Part shown: positions 1 to 9,659 of the stretch, piece after piece
Numbering within the stretch: position 1 is the first letter of the stretch
Layout: the number at the start of each line of letters is the position of its first letter
NCBI RefSeq assembly: GCF_000969985.1
Contig: NZ_CP009526.1
Span: 4,340,001-4,404,000, forward strand
Reading direction: 5' to 3'
Origin: Methanosarcina barkeri str. Wiesmoor
GTDB taxonomy: Archaea; Halobacteriota; Methanosarcinia; Methanosarcinales; Methanosarcinaceae
DNA length: 64,000 bases
Position numbers and translations under genes: made by a program
Notes under the pieces: model-generated
Seen by the model: the letters and a program-made list of their open reading frames with translations, nothing else
What the model was told of the DNA's origin: nothing
Database searches by the model: none

Positions 1-668
1 ATCTTGACCTTAACTGGTTTAAGAGGAAAATTAGCAAAAAAATGCTAAAAGATCGAGATTTTAAGTGGGGACACTCTAAACATAGAGGTTATTTCATAGG
101 GATGAAGCTAAGTCTTGCTCTGGAATATCCAAGCTTAAAACCGTTAGCATTCATTGTTAATGAAGCAAACATTAGTGAGTACACGGTTTATCCACAGATT
201 CTTGAAGAGCTAAATAGAAGAAGGAAAGAAAGAGCAGGAGACATACTTTATTTCTACAGAAGTTATTACTCATATGAAAATTATGTAATAGGAATAGCAA
301 AATAAAAGATAGTTCCTGTAATTTTTCCAAGGAGTAATTGTAATTTTAACAAACTTTTTGGTATGCTAAGCTATCCTCTTAATATATTTGATTCAAAAAG
401 AAATACAGAGGAAGAAAAGAAGCTTTACGGGAAACTGGTTGTAAAGTTTAAGTCTTTGATTGAAAAATGGGGAGAACTTAGGCCTATTAGATATCTCATA
501 GAGGACGTGTTTAAATTAGCCAAAAAGACATGCAATATGGAGAATTTACACAGATATACGATGCGTTCTGTAAAAAAATACTGTTCTCTAACTGTATTTT
601 TGACAGGGACAGTCATAGCTTTCTTTATTAATGATAAAAAGGGATTAAAACGCTTGACTGAGAGTTAA
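1..668 (+). pseudogene. DDE transposase remnant, cut by window edge and by a stop
   Basis: The frame is open from the left edge of the window, so the true start lies outside. It hits TAA at 303-305 and then continues in exactly the same frame from 306 to the stop at 666-668. Joining the halves gives one continuous transposase-like protein containing GHSKHRGYFIGMKLSLAL near the left and a basic C-terminal part with a hydrophobic stretch. A single base change creating the stop explains the break. The last 41 bases overlap the end of the convergent IS4-type transposase. The exact insertion-sequence family is uncertain; the reading as a dead transposase is inferred from composition and motif style. 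Confidence 0.7.
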
Positions 669-1917
669 GAATAAAAGCACCATATATCGTTTCAAAAGTC
701 CTCTGAATCCCACATATATGCAGAATTACTGTCAACAAATCTGATACATTCTCTGCAAATATTGTACTCCAACGTAACTGTGTATATCTAGCCATTTTTT
801 CAGGATGAGTTGTTGAGTTTCTTACAAGAGAATATATTCTTCTGCTAACGATTAGTGCCAATATTGCTGTCCAGATTAGAGCTTCAATTACCTGCACATT
901 CTTTGTTTCAAGAACGTCTAGCGCGTATTTGCTTTTCAATTCTTTGAAAAGCAGTTCTATGTCCCATCTTGCTCCATATAGGTTTGCAATATCTTTTGCA
1001 TTCAAAATATCTTTCTGAATATTTGTGATATAAATATGGTACTTTTCATCCTCGTCATTATAGACTGCAACAAGACGTACAATCATCTCATCCTGTTTTT
1101 GTTTACCTTTGTATACTCTTCTTTTAAACTTTATTTTCACAACAGCATCAAGATCTTTCCCAGAAAGTTGTTTAATGCATTCACTAACAGTTTTTCCAGC
1201 GAACTCCTTGCTTTTTGTCTTAGAAAGTCCCTCTTCAACAGAAACAAGAATAGGATCCATATTTTTCCTTATTCTTGAAACAAAATATCCTCCATTTTCC
1301 TCAACCCTTGCAAACATCTGAGTTTTGTAAAAACCAAGATCAACAAGCAGAATACGATCTTTGATCCAGGGACCTATTTTTAATGTCTTGATCTCAGCTG
1401 TTTTTTCAGAATACAGGGCAACTGTTTTAGGTCCGTTAGCAACTGCGCTTACCATAACCCCCACTTTTATGCCTGCAGCTACTTTTCTTGTTCTTGCTAC
1501 TGGAAATTTGTCTGCTAAAGAAGAGTGAAGACGAACAATTGTACTGTCCTGAATGAGAACATCTTGGAAGTTTTCGAGTTTCTTGCTAAGTTTTCTACCA
1601 GGTTCTTTTGCAAGTTCTTCTATGCCGTGAATTACACACTGATGTAGGAACTCAACAAGTTCTGGAGTGAAACGATAGTACCAACTGCTATCGCTTATGA
1701 TTTTATGAGACTCAGTTTCATATTCTCGTTTCAAACTGGCAAGTGTACGCTGCAAGCGTACACCAAAACTCAGAGTTAAAACCCAAAAGATGATGACAGG
1801 GTCAATTTTACGTTCACGTATTATAAGACCAGTTTCTCTGGCAGTTTGCCTTAACCACTCTTCGGGAAACATTTCCCGAAGAGAGTCCTCAAGAGTAGGT
1901 GGAGAACGAGGAGACAT
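628..1917 (-). CDS. IS4-family transposase
   Basis: This 429-residue protein is a DDE transposase of the IS4 family, which cuts and pastes its own element. The first Asp is D124 in IQDSTIVRLH and the second D193 in LLVDLGFY. The C-terminal IS4 signature Y-x2-R-x3-E-x6-K is complete at Y314, R317, E321 and K328. The length is normal and there is no internal stop, so it may be active. I could not identify convincing terminal inverted repeats or a target duplication on either side; the left end appears to run into the older transposase remnant, suggesting insertion into or beside it. Confidence 0.88.
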   Translation of the reverse strand: MSPRSPPTLEDSLREMFPEEWLRQTARETGLIIRERKIDPVIIFWVLTLSFGVRLQRTLASLKREYETESHKIISDSSWYYRFTPELVEFLHQCVIHGIEELAKEPGRKLSKKLENFQDVLIQDSTIVRLHSSLADKFPVARTRKVAAGIKVGVMVSAVANGPKTVALYSEKTAEIKTLKIGPWIKDRILLVDLGFYKTQMFARVEENGGYFVSRIRKNMDPILVSVEEGLSKTKSKEFAGKTVSECIKQLSGKDLDAVVKIKFKRRVYKGKQKQDEMIVRLVAVYNDEDEKYHIYITNIQKDILNAKDIANLYGARWDIELLFKELKSKYALDVLETKNVQVIEALIWTAILALIVSRRIYSLVRNSTTHPEKMARYTQLRWSTIFAENVSDLLTVILHICGIQRTFETIYGAFILNSQSSVLIPFYH

Positions 1918-2337
1918 AGATACAAAGATTAGAATATTATTATAAAAGCATATACATTTCCTGGAGGCTGCTGATTATTCTTCGAATCAACGTGCTTGGG
2001 GGAGCATAAATTCGGAGAGACTGTATTGGGGGATGCAGTAGATACAGCACCTCTGGGCTTCTTCTTGCCTTACATATTTAAAAGGTTTTTGAAAAGGTTT
2101 TTGTTAAATTTGAGAACAGTCTTTTTATCAAAAAATTTCATATAATTTTTTAATTTAGAGAGCTTGTGCATATCCATTTTTTTAGAGCCTCGAAAATTAA
2201 TTTTGATACTGTATGGAATTTTATTTAATAGGTTATGGTACATAAGCGTAAGTTATTTATAGAATAAAGAGGAAATAGGATTCCGTATTCCTTTAAAGAA
2301 AGAAGAGAATAAAACTAGAATAAAGGAGAACCAGTTA
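1918..2337. other. Intergenic stretch, no gene seen
   Basis: These 420 bases are AT-rich and have many stops in all frames. A direct repeat of aaaggtttttg lies near 2080-2105. The stretch ends in a purine-rich leader with AAAGGAGA at about 2322-2329 that serves the next small gene. No RNA gene or inverted repeat was recognised. Confidence 0.5.
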
Positions 2338-2502
2338 ATGAATAAAATGACAGAGAAGAAGCTTTCAAAGCAAATATCACAAGGATCTTTGTTTGGGAAT
2401 GGGATGCTTTTAACCTCTGAAGAACTTTATGAGAGATGTTGGGGCCATTCATACAATATTAATCTAAAATTAAAAACAAATTGGAAAAAAGGAACATGTT
2501 AA
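2338..2502 (+). CDS. Small hypothetical protein, 54 residues
   Basis: ATG at 2338 is preceded at good spacing by AAAGGAGA, a strong Shine-Dalgarno match. The reading frame gives a 54-residue basic protein beginning MNKMTEKKLSKQ and ending WKKGTC. It has no membrane segment and no family I recognise. The ribosome-binding site is the main support; the isolated position next to transposase debris means it could also be the truncated start of a larger lost gene. Confidence 0.4.
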   Translation: MNKMTEKKLSKQISQGSLFGNGMLLTSEELYERCWGHSYNINLKLKTNWKKGTC

Positions 2503-2590
2503 AAATTTATAAATGAACAAACTTTAGACAACCTCCAGAAAGTTATCCACAGATTAATAAAAACCAACTTGAAAATAGCGAAAACACAAA

Positions 2591-2671
2591 ATGGGGTATA
2601 AAATGGAATACGAACTCGAAGAAGTAGAGAGAGATTACATCATGTTTAGAAAAGAAATGGGAGAAGAATAA
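2591..2671 (+). CDS. Possible 26-residue peptide
   Basis: A short frame (MGYKMEYELEEVERDYIMFR, then six more residues) that is acidic and helix-compatible. No Shine-Dalgarno sequence is obvious. It may be a fragment of a decayed gene. No function is proposed. Confidence 0.15.
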   Translation: MGYKMEYELEEVERDYIMFRKEMGEE

Positions 2672-2728
2672 AAATAGAAGGAGTAAACTAGCCTCTTAAT
2701 AGTCTACCAATATATCAGCCTCAAACAA

Positions 2729-2808
2729 ACAACCTCCAAAACAGACAAACACCAAAACAGACAACCTCCAAAACAGATAACCTCCAAAACAGACAAACAC
2801 CAAAATAT
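2729..2808. repeat. Five 16-bp tandem repeats
   Basis: Five consecutive 16-base units alternate between acaacctccaaaacag and acaaacaccaaaacag, with one base change in the fourth unit and an altered end in the fifth. The array is almost free of G on this strand. It lies before the zinc-ribbon gene and is not part of any reading frame I trust. Confidence 0.85.
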
Positions 2809-2821
2809 CTAAAAACTTGTG

Positions 2822-2897
2822 TGAGCTCATCACAAAACTTGATAATCGTTCAAAATTCAAGACTCAGAGAGCCAATTTTGAGTTTTGTGATGAACTC
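2822..2897 (+). promoter_or_regulatory. Long inverted repeat upstream of small zinc protein gene
   Basis: gagctcatcacaaaact (2822-2838) pairs with agttttgtgatgaactc (2881-2897) at 16 of 17 positions. Inside it, caaaatt and aattttg can extend the stem. The structure ends 33 bases before the ATG at 2931, so it would form a hairpin in the leader or the DNA just upstream. Its role is not known. Confidence 0.6.
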
Positions 2898-2930
2898 GAA
2901 ATTAAAATAAAAATTCAAGGGGTTTTATTC

Positions 2931-3071
2931 ATGAAACATTTAAAAATATGTCCAAAATGCCACGCTAAACTGAAACTGCGCTCAGACGGTGAGATCCAGT
3001 ACTGTAGTGTTTGTAAGTACTGGACAAAAGTAGGTACTGCAAGGCTCGATTCAATAATGATTTTTGGATGA
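2931..3071 (+). CDS. Small zinc-ribbon-like protein, 46 residues
   Basis: The start ATG 2931 is chosen because AAGGGG lies about nine bases upstream; a longer frame from 2817 would run through the inverted repeat and is less likely. The protein has two Cys pairs, CPKC near residue 8 and CSVC near residue 28, typical of a zinc ribbon that binds one zinc ion. Such proteins may bind nucleic acid or act as adaptors, but no specific family is recognised. It stands alone, with a hairpin before it and a terminator-like hairpin after it. Confidence 0.55.
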   Translation: MKHLKICPKCHAKLKLRSDGEIQYCSVCKYWTKVGTARLDSIMIFG

Positions 3072-3109
3072 GGAGTCTGCATGAAGCTCGACGTAAAATG
3101 ACAACATTA

Positions 3110-3125
3110 ACCCTCAAAAAAGGGT
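3110..3125 (+). terminator. Hairpin after zinc-ribbon gene
   Basis: ACCCT (3110-3114) pairs with AGGGT (3121-3125) around an A-rich loop, followed within 25 bases by a run ending in ATTTTT. It is 39 bases past the stop of the zinc-ribbon gene. Confidence 0.4.
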
Positions 3126-3261
3126 ACATTATTATCATTTTTAAGGAGACGATATTAAGAATCAGGATTGTCAGGCAAGATTTTCCAGATAGAATAGGAT
3201 TTTTCAGAACGACTAAACATAGTTAAAGTTTACAAAAAAGTTTACAAAAAAGAGAATATAA

Positions 3262-3277
3262 GCAGGATAAATCCTGC
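3262..3277 (-). terminator. Hairpin downstream of ppdK
   Basis: GCAGGA-TAAA-TCCTGC is a perfect six-pair stem with a four-base loop, 45 bases beyond the ppdK stop. Read on the minus strand it is followed by a T-rich stretch containing TTTTTT, consistent with a transcription end for ppdK. Confidence 0.55.
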
Positions 3278-3322
3278 CTCTTATTAAGCCTCTTTTCAAA
3301 TAAGTTTCTAACTTCAAAACAT

Positions 3323-5971
3323 TTACTTTCTTGACTCAATTGTGCTCTGGGCAGCTACGAGTCTTGCAATCGGAACTCTGTAAGGAGAGCAGCTTACATA
3401 GTTAAGACCTATATCATAGGCGAAGTGAATGGACCTTGGCTCTCCGCCGTGTTCTCCACAGATTCCCATTTTGAGGTCGGGTTTGACAGAGCGACCTTTT
3501 GATATACCGATTTTCATGATCTCGCCAACGCCTTCCTGATCCAGGACTGCAAACGGATCGTGCTCAATAATTCCTGCTTTCTGGTAGATAGGCACGAATT
3601 TGGACACATCGTCACGGCTGAACCCGAAGGTTGTCTGGGTCAGGTCGTTTGTCCCGAAGGAGAAGAAATCGGCTTCCTGAGCAATCTGGTCTGCGACAAT
3701 TGCGGCTCTGGGCAGTTCGATCATTGTTCCTACTTTGTAATCGATCTTTACGCCTTTCTCAGCCATGACTGCCTCTGCCATCTTGCAGACTTCTTCCCTT
3801 GTAATGGCAAGCTCTTTTACAAGACCCACGAGAGGAATCATAATTTCAGGAGTAATCTTCATTCCCTCGTTTGTAAGTTCACAGGCTGCTTCCATGATTG
3901 CGCGTACCTGCATATCATAGATTTCCGGATAGGTGATTCCAAGCCTGCATCCCCTGTGACCAAGCATAGGGTTTATTTCTTTGAGGGAAACCACACGCTG
4001 AATGACCTTCTTTACCTCGTTGATCTTTCCGGAAGAATCTCCTGAGGCTTCGAGTTCCCTGAGCTTTGCGTCAAGCTCTTCCTTGTCAGGAAGGAACTCA
4101 TGAAGTGGTGGGTCAAGCAGCCTGATAGTAACAGGCAGGCCTTCCATGCTGCGGAAGATTCCAAGGAAGTCTTCTTTCTGCATAGGAAGTAACTTTTTAA
4201 GGGCTTTCCTCCTGGACTTCTCATCTTCGGCCATGATCATTTCCCTTACTACGGGAATCCTTTCTTCTCCTAAGAACATATGTTCAGTTCTGCAAAGTCC
4301 TATACCTTCAGCCCCTAGTTCACGGGCTAGACCTGCATCTGCCGGATTATCTGCATTTGTTCTTACTCCGAGAGTCCTGATCTCGTCGGCCCACTGAAGA
4401 ATCTTCTTTAGATCCTCATTAATTTCAGCATCAATCAGCTCTACTTTCCCGATAATTACACTGCCTGTGCTTCCATCAATGGTAACATAATCATGCTCCT
4501 TGACAGTGTAACCATTTACCATAAAGAGGTTGCTCTTTGTATCGATGGATATGTCTCCACAACCCACAACACAAGGCTTTCCCATACCTCTTCCAACGAC
4601 TGCTGCGTGAGAGGTCATTCCCCCACGTACGGTGATGACACCCTGGGCAGCTGCCATTCCTCCGATGTCTTCAGGGGAAGTTTCGGTCCTGACAAGAATT
4701 GTCTTTTCTCCCTTCTCAGCCATTTCCTCGGCTACTTCGGCAGTAAATACAACTTTTCCTACAGCAGCTCCGGGTGATGCAGGAAGTCCCTTTGCGACTA
4801 CTTCCAGTTTTGCATTGGGGTCAATTCTGGGGTGCAGGAGCAGGTCGATGTGTTCGGCTTTAACCCTTGTGACTGCGGTTTCCTTATCAATCAACCCTTC
4901 TGCTACCATGTCAGTTGCTAACTTTACGGCTGCGGCAGCTGTACGTTTTCCTGTTCTGGTCTGCAGCATGTAGAGTTTTCCTTCCTGGATAGTAAACTCT
5001 ATGTCCTGCATATCTTTGAAGTGGGCTTCGAGCTTCCTACAGATATCAACAAGCTGATTATAGGCTTCAGGAATCTTATTCCCAAGAGTATCAATAAAGT
5101 CAGGAGTTCGGATGCCTGCAACAACATCTTCGCCCTGTGCGTTGATAAGGTACTCTCCGAAGAATTTCCTTTCTCCTGTAGACGGGTTTCTTGTAAAAGC
5201 AACTCCTGTGCCTGAGGTATTTCCTCTGTTCCCGTAAACCATGGTCTGTACATTGACAGCTGTGCCCCAGCTGTCATCGATTTCGTTAAGCTTTCTGTAT
5301 GTGATGGCTCTTGGATTGTTCCAGGAATCAAAAACAGCATCAATTGCCATCTGAAGCTGGACCTTCGGGTCCTGGGGGAACTCAAATCCTTTTTCGAGTT
5401 TGATTACTCCCTTGAACCTTTCAGCCAGATCTTTCAGTGCTTTTGCATCGAGATCGGTGTCAGACTCGACTTTAAGTTCTTTTTTCTTATCCTCAATAAG
5501 GGACTCGAACTTGTCGAAGTCAATTCCTAGAACTACGTCTCCAAACATAGAGATAAATCTGCGGTAACAATCGTAAGCGAACCTTTCGTCATTGACCTTA
5601 TTTGCGAGTCCAAGAACAGATTTGTCCGTGAGCCCAAGGTTAAGAACGGTATCCATCATCCCCGGCATGGACACCCTGGCACCGGACCTTACAGAAACAA
5701 GCAGTGGATCTTCTGGGTCCCCCAACTTTTTGTTGTTTAAGGTCTCGAGCTTATCGATCGCTTCTTCAACCTGTTTGAGTACTTCTTCAGAATACTTCTT
5801 ACCTTTCAGATAAAGTACGCAAACTTCAGTTGTTATCGTAAAACCTGGTGGTACGGGAATTCCGAGGTTTGCCATTTCGGCTAGGCCTGCGCCCTTACCT
5901 CCAAGTAAGTCTCTCATGCTAGCTTTGCCATCAGTTACATCCTTTCCAAAAAAATATACGAACTTGGACAA
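3323..5971 (-). CDS. ppdK: Pyruvate, phosphate dikinase
   Basis: This 882-residue enzyme interconverts pyruvate, ATP and Pi with PEP, AMP and PPi in the cytoplasm, linking pyruvate to gluconeogenesis. All three parts are visible: the N-terminal ATP-grasp domain with the conserved GGKGAGLAEM loop near residue 25, the phosphohistidine domain with GGMTSHAAVVGRG near residue 455, and the C-terminal PEP/pyruvate barrel with LCRTEHMF and CGEHGGEP. The length matches the family. The start is a TTG: GGAGG lies seven bases before it on the minus strand and no ATG fits. It is transcribed away from gar1. Confidence 0.97.
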   Translation of the reverse strand: MSKFVYFFGKDVTDGKASMRDLLGGKGAGLAEMANLGIPVPPGFTITTEVCVLYLKGKKYSEEVLKQVEEAIDKLETLNNKKLGDPEDPLLVSVRSGARVSMPGMMDTVLNLGLTDKSVLGLANKVNDERFAYDCYRRFISMFGDVVLGIDFDKFESLIEDKKKELKVESDTDLDAKALKDLAERFKGVIKLEKGFEFPQDPKVQLQMAIDAVFDSWNNPRAITYRKLNEIDDSWGTAVNVQTMVYGNRGNTSGTGVAFTRNPSTGERKFFGEYLINAQGEDVVAGIRTPDFIDTLGNKIPEAYNQLVDICRKLEAHFKDMQDIEFTIQEGKLYMLQTRTGKRTAAAAVKLATDMVAEGLIDKETAVTRVKAEHIDLLLHPRIDPNAKLEVVAKGLPASPGAAVGKVVFTAEVAEEMAEKGEKTILVRTETSPEDIGGMAAAQGVITVRGGMTSHAAVVGRGMGKPCVVGCGDISIDTKSNLFMVNGYTVKEHDYVTIDGSTGSVIIGKVELIDAEINEDLKKILQWADEIRTLGVRTNADNPADAGLARELGAEGIGLCRTEHMFLGEERIPVVREMIMAEDEKSRRKALKKLLPMQKEDFLGIFRSMEGLPVTIRLLDPPLHEFLPDKEELDAKLRELEASGDSSGKINEVKKVIQRVVSLKEINPMLGHRGCRLGITYPEIYDMQVRAIMEAACELTNEGMKITPEIMIPLVGLVKELAITREEVCKMAEAVMAEKGVKIDYKVGTMIELPRAAIVADQIAQEADFFSFGTNDLTQTTFGFSRDDVSKFVPIYQKAGIIEHDPFAVLDQEGVGEIMKIGISKGRSVKPDLKMGICGEHGGEPRSIHFAYDIGLNYVSCSPYRVPIARLVAAQSTIESRK

Positions 5972-6301
5972 TGAGTCTCCTCCTTAGAATGAGATCATTA
6001 ATCGGAGTTAGTGACCGTAATAATAACCAGAATTATGGTCTGATTGCTGCCAACAATGTCCATTTAATATATAAGCTTGTGGTTTCCTTCTCCTAGTTCT
6101 TATATTCTACTATATTAAATTAGTTAAGACTAACATATAATATAGTTCTTGCGATATCTTTATATATAATGAACGTAGACTACATATGCTTTTCAGTTTA
6201 CAATATATAGCCATATTTATGGCTGACAGAAAAACATGCTCAAAGCCAGGATATTTTTGCCCTGAGCTGGAGAAAATAGCTATTAACTATTCGTGGCTGA
6301 T
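5972..6301. promoter_or_regulatory. Divergent promoter region of ppdK and gar1
   Basis: This 330-base AT-rich spacer holds several TATA-like strings, including tttatatataatg around 6157 and acatataatatag around 6132. Either could drive one of the two divergent genes. The ppdK leader ends in a strong AAGGAGGAG. Promoter positions are inferred from sequence only. Confidence 0.4.
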
Positions 6302-6562
6302 ATGAAACGACTCGGTAAAGTGCTGCACAGAACAGGTGTTAAAAACCTGATAATTAGAGGGGATGAGGTAAAACCCGAGAATATCTCAAATGGTTTTCCT
6401 AAATTGAATTCGGTCGTTGTAGATAAAGCCCTGAATCGGATTGGTACGATCGTAAGTGTTTTCGGACCAGTAGACCATCCATATTTTTTAGTGAAGGGCT
6501 TTAAACGAACTCCTGATTCAGAATTTAGAGCTCTTATTGATGAAAGAGTCTATATTCAGTGA
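6302..6562 (+). CDS. gar1: H/ACA RNP protein Gar1
   Basis: Gar1 is a small subunit of the archaeal H/ACA ribonucleoprotein that makes pseudouridine in rRNA. The sequence MKRLGKVLHRTGVKNLIIRG, followed by a beta-barrel core (VVVDKALNRIGTIVSVFGPV and PYFLVKG), matches the Gar1 domain at its usual size. ATG 6302 is preferred over the in-frame GTG at 6293 because archaeal Gar1 usually begins with MKRLG; the upstream bases give no clear Shine-Dalgarno sequence for either. tfb follows 190 bases later on the same strand with its own TATA-like sequence. Confidence 0.88.
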   Translation: MKRLGKVLHRTGVKNLIIRGDEVKPENISNGFPKLNSVVVDKALNRIGTIVSVFGPVDHPYFLVKGFKRTPDSEFRALIDERVYIQ

Positions 6563-6753
6563 AAGCTCTGACATGAATATGCACTTGAATTCTATATTAT
6601 GGTTAAACATTAACTAGGTTATATATTTTTTGCTAGTTACAGCCGTGATTTTTCTTATCCTGCCTTTTAGATATCTACTGTAATTTCAGTGGTGCAGCCA
6701 AAAATACCGGAAATATACACATATGATTGTTTTAGTTTGTAAGGTGATATGAT

Positions 6754-7767
6754 ATGGTAGAAGTCGAAAGAGTTCGCTATTCTGACACTCTTGAAAGAGA
6801 AAAAATACGTGCCATGATCAAAGCTCGCAAAGAGAAACAAAAGGAGCAAAGTTTTGAGAAAGAAAAGGCCGTGTGTCCAGAATGCGGCAGCAGAAACCTC
6901 GTCCACGACTATGAGCGAGCCGAACTCGTGTGTGGGGACTGCGGACTTGTCATTGATGCCGATTTTGTGGATGAAGGCCCAGAATGGCGAGCTTTCGATC
7001 ATGATCAACGTATGAAGCGTTCCCGTGTGGGTGCGCCCATGACATACACAATCCACGACAAAGGGCTTTCCACAATGATTGACTGGAGGAACCGCGACTC
7101 CTATGGAAAGTCAATATCTTCCAAAAATCGTGCTCAGCTTTATCGTTTAAGAAAATGGCAGCGTAGAATCCGTGTAAGTAACGCAACTGAAAGAAACCTT
7201 GCATTTGCACTATCTGAACTGGACAGAATGGCTTCGGCTCTCGGTCTTCCGAGAACTGTGCGGGAAACCGCAGCTGTCGTCTACAGAAAAGCTGTGGACA
7301 AGAACCTTATCCGTGGAAGAAGCATTGAAGGTGTTGCCGCAGCCGCTCTTTATGCTGCTTGCCGCCAGTGTAGCGTCCCAAGAACTCTTGATGAAATCGA
7401 AGAGGTATCCAGGGTCAGCCGGAAAGAAATCGGAAGAACTTACCGTTTTATTTCCAGAGAACTCGCACTAAAGCTCATGCCCACGTCTCCTATAGACTAT
7501 GTCCCAAGGTTCTGTTCAGGCCTTAATCTTAAAGGAGAAGTCCAGTCAAAGAGCGTTGAGATCCTGAGGCAGGCTTCCGAAAAGGAACTCACAAGCGGGA
7601 GAGGTCCCACAGGAGTTGCTGCCGCTGCAATTTATATTGCTTCCATTCTCTGCGGTGAACGGAGAACTCAGCGGGAAGTTGCAGATGTAGCCGGGGTTAC
7701 GGAAGTCACTATCCGAAACAGATACAAAGAGCTTGCAGAAGAGCTGGATATAGAGATTATTCTCTAA
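6754..7767 (+). CDS. tfb: Transcription initiation factor TFB
   Basis: TFB is the archaeal TFIIB counterpart that bridges TBP-bound promoter DNA and RNA polymerase. The 337-residue protein has an N-terminal zinc ribbon (C41, C44, C60, C63), the B-reader segment [21 protein letters not shown], and two cyclin-fold repeats, the second ending in a helix-turn-helix ([21 protein letters not shown]). An extra charged N-terminal stretch of about 35 residues precedes the ribbon. A TATA-like ggttatatatttttt near 6610-6625 is the likely promoter. Confidence 0.97.
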   Translation: MVEVERVRYSDTLEREKIRAMIKARKEKQKEQSFEKEKAVCPECGSRNLVHDYERAELVCGDCGLVIDADFVDEGPEWRAFDHDQRMKRSRVGAPMTYTIHDKGLSTMIDWRNRDSYGKSISSKNRAQLYRLRKWQRRIRVSNATERNLAFALSELDRMASALGLPRTVRETAAVVYRKAVDKNLIRGRSIEGVAAAALYAACRQCSVPRTLDEIEEVSRVSRKEIGRTYRFISRELALKLMPTSPIDYVPRFCSGLNLKGEVQSKSVEILRQASEKELTSGRGPTGVAAAAIYIASILCGERRTQREVADVAGVTEVTIRNRYKELAEELDIEIIL

Positions 7768-7929
7768 GTCTTCCCTCATTTTTCTTTTGCCAGCACTTTT
7801 TCTCTTTTATTTAGAGAAATGCCCTGTTTTTTACTGGTTTGTTTAATTAAGTCACTTCCCCGGGTCTTCCCGCTTGCGGAGATTTATTTCAAAACGGGAT
7901 TTTAGATACCTTTAATTTTTTGATCCATA

Positions 7930-8586
7930 ATGCTAACAATTGAAGTTTTGGAAGCTCTTCTATTAGGTTTTTCTGTAGGGCTTACAGGCGCACTTGTTCC
8001 GGGCCCAATGCTTTTTGCAACTATAGAGATATCACTAAAAAAAGGCTGGCTTGCAGGCCCACAGGTAGTATTCGGGCATATGCTTGTGGAAGCTGTGCTC
8101 TACGTGCTGATTCTCGTAGGAGCTGCTTCGTTTGTTGACAGTGGCATAATTTCATTAATCTTCCTAATAGGAGGGCTTTCACTTCTGGTATTTGGACTTC
8201 TTACCTTAAAAGAAGCACGAGCTACAGCTTCTTCTACTCAGATTTCTCAGAATTCCTCAAGCTTGAAGCTGGTTTCCAACCCTGCCCTAATAGGCCTGGT
8301 TACTTCAGTTTCGAACCCGTACTTCTGGATCTGGTGGCTGACCGCTGGCGGAGCTCTTGTACTTAAAGAATATGAACTGGGAATTCTAATTGCAATGGCT
8401 TATATGCTCGGTCACTGGGCTGCAGACCTGGGCTGGTTTACTGCCATATCCGGCTCATTCGGACGTGGTAAAACCCTGCTCTCCCAAAAAATGCATAGAT
8501 ATATTCTCTATACCTGCGGGGTATTCCTCGTAGTTTTTGGGTTGTACTTCATGCTTAATTGCAATCATTCGATTCATTTATCCTGA
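7930..8586 (+). CDS. LysE-type membrane transporter
   Basis: A 218-residue protein with about six hydrophobic segments. The N-terminal GLTGALVPGPMLFATIEISLKKGW matches the signature of the LysE/RhtB exporter superfamily, which moves amino acids or small solutes out of the cell. Substrate cannot be told from sequence. The ATG at 7930 has no Shine-Dalgarno sequence and may be used on a nearly leaderless transcript. It sits 62 bases before trm5 and could be co-transcribed with it, with no evident functional tie. Confidence 0.85.
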   Translation: MLTIEVLEALLLGFSVGLTGALVPGPMLFATIEISLKKGWLAGPQVVFGHMLVEAVLYVLILVGAASFVDSGIISLIFLIGGLSLLVFGLLTLKEARATASSTQISQNSSSLKLVSNPALIGLVTSVSNPYFWIWWLTAGGALVLKEYELGILIAMAYMLGHWAADLGWFTAISGSFGRGKTLLSQKMHRYILYTCGVFLVVFGLYFMLNCNHSIHLS

Positions 8587-8648
8587 GCACGGGCATGGAT
8601 AGCTTAATAACAAAAGGACAACCTTAGGCTTCCAAAAGGCGATTTCCC

Positions 8649-9659
8649 ATGAAACGGCAGTGCATAAAAGTTCCTAAAAAGAAAGGAGAACCTGTAAGAA
8701 GAATACTCCTTGAGCTTGAAATTCTGGATAACTCCGTAAAAATAAGTGCAGATGAGGCATTTCTTTATATTCCCCTGACCAGAGAACCTGCCTCTGACGA
8801 GCTGGAGAGTTTTCCTACAGAAATTGAGCTTATCGAGTTCGATTTCAAGCCCCAAGAAAAGAAACCTGTTCCAGAAGACCTTCTTGGTTTCAGCCCTGCT
8901 TATGAAGTTATAGGAGATATCGCCCTGCTGGAAGACCCTGAACTTGACAAGGAGAAAGCCTCAAGAATTGCCGATGCCCTCCTTTTAACACATTCGAATA
9001 TAAAAACAGTGCTCAAGCCTCTTACGCCTGTTATCGGGGAATTTCGGGTTAGAGAATTTGAGGTCGTTGCGGGCGAGCCGAGAACTGAAACTATTCACAG
9101 AGAGTACGGCTGCCGTTACAAAGTCGACCTTGAACGAGCTTATTTTACTCCCCGCCTTTCGACCGAGCGCTCAAGAATTCTTTCCCGGGTTAAGGACGGA
9201 GATATCGTTGTCGATATGTTTGCAGGCGTCGGCCCTTACAGCATCCTGATCGCAAAGAGCAAAAAGCCTTCAAAAGTCCTGGCAATCGATAAAAATCCAG
9301 AAGCTGTGCGTTATCTCAGAGAAAATATAATTCTTAACTCTGCGAAAAACATAGAAGCAATCGAAGGAGACGCCCGGGAAGAAGCAAAAAAGTTTGCAGG
9401 CACTGCCGACCATGTGATTATGAATTTGCCTCATAGTGCTTTTGAGTTTCTGGACTCTGCAGTTCTCCTGACAAAGCCCGGCGGAATTATTCATTATTAT
9501 GGGATAACTCCTGAGGACGACCTCTTTGAAAGCTCTACAGAACTTATAAAGGAAGCTGCGGAAAAAGCAGGCAGGAAAATCGAGGTTCTGGAAAAAAGAG
9601 TAGTCCGTTCGTATGCGCCTCACCAGTATAATATCTGTATACAGGCAAGGATTGTTTAA
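8649..9659 (+). CDS. trm5: tRNA (guanine-37-N1)-methyltransferase Trm5 type
   Basis: Trm5 methylates N1 of G37 next to the anticodon, preventing frameshifting. The 336-residue protein has the N-terminal D1 domain, the D2 region (IGDIALLEDPELDKEKA) and a Rossmann methyltransferase fold with VVDMFAGVGPYSI as the SAM-binding motif and MNLPHSAFEFL as motif IV. RIVDLERAYFTPRLS-type residues before motif I (here KVDLERAYFTPRLS) are typical. It may belong to the Trm5b branch; the related Taw22 makes a wyosine precursor step and cannot be excluded. Confidence 0.92.
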   Translation: MKRQCIKVPKKKGEPVRRILLELEILDNSVKISADEAFLYIPLTREPASDELESFPTEIELIEFDFKPQEKKPVPEDLLGFSPAYEVIGDIALLEDPELDKEKASRIADALLLTHSNIKTVLKPLTPVIGEFRVREFEVVAGEPRTETIHREYGCRYKVDLERAYFTPRLSTERSRILSRVKDGDIVVDMFAGVGPYSILIAKSKKPSKVLAIDKNPEAVRYLRENIILNSAKNIEAIEGDAREEAKKFAGTADHVIMNLPHSAFEFLDSAVLLTKPGGIIHYYGITPEDDLFESSTELIKEAAEKAGRKIEVLEKRVVRSYAPHQYNICIQARIV

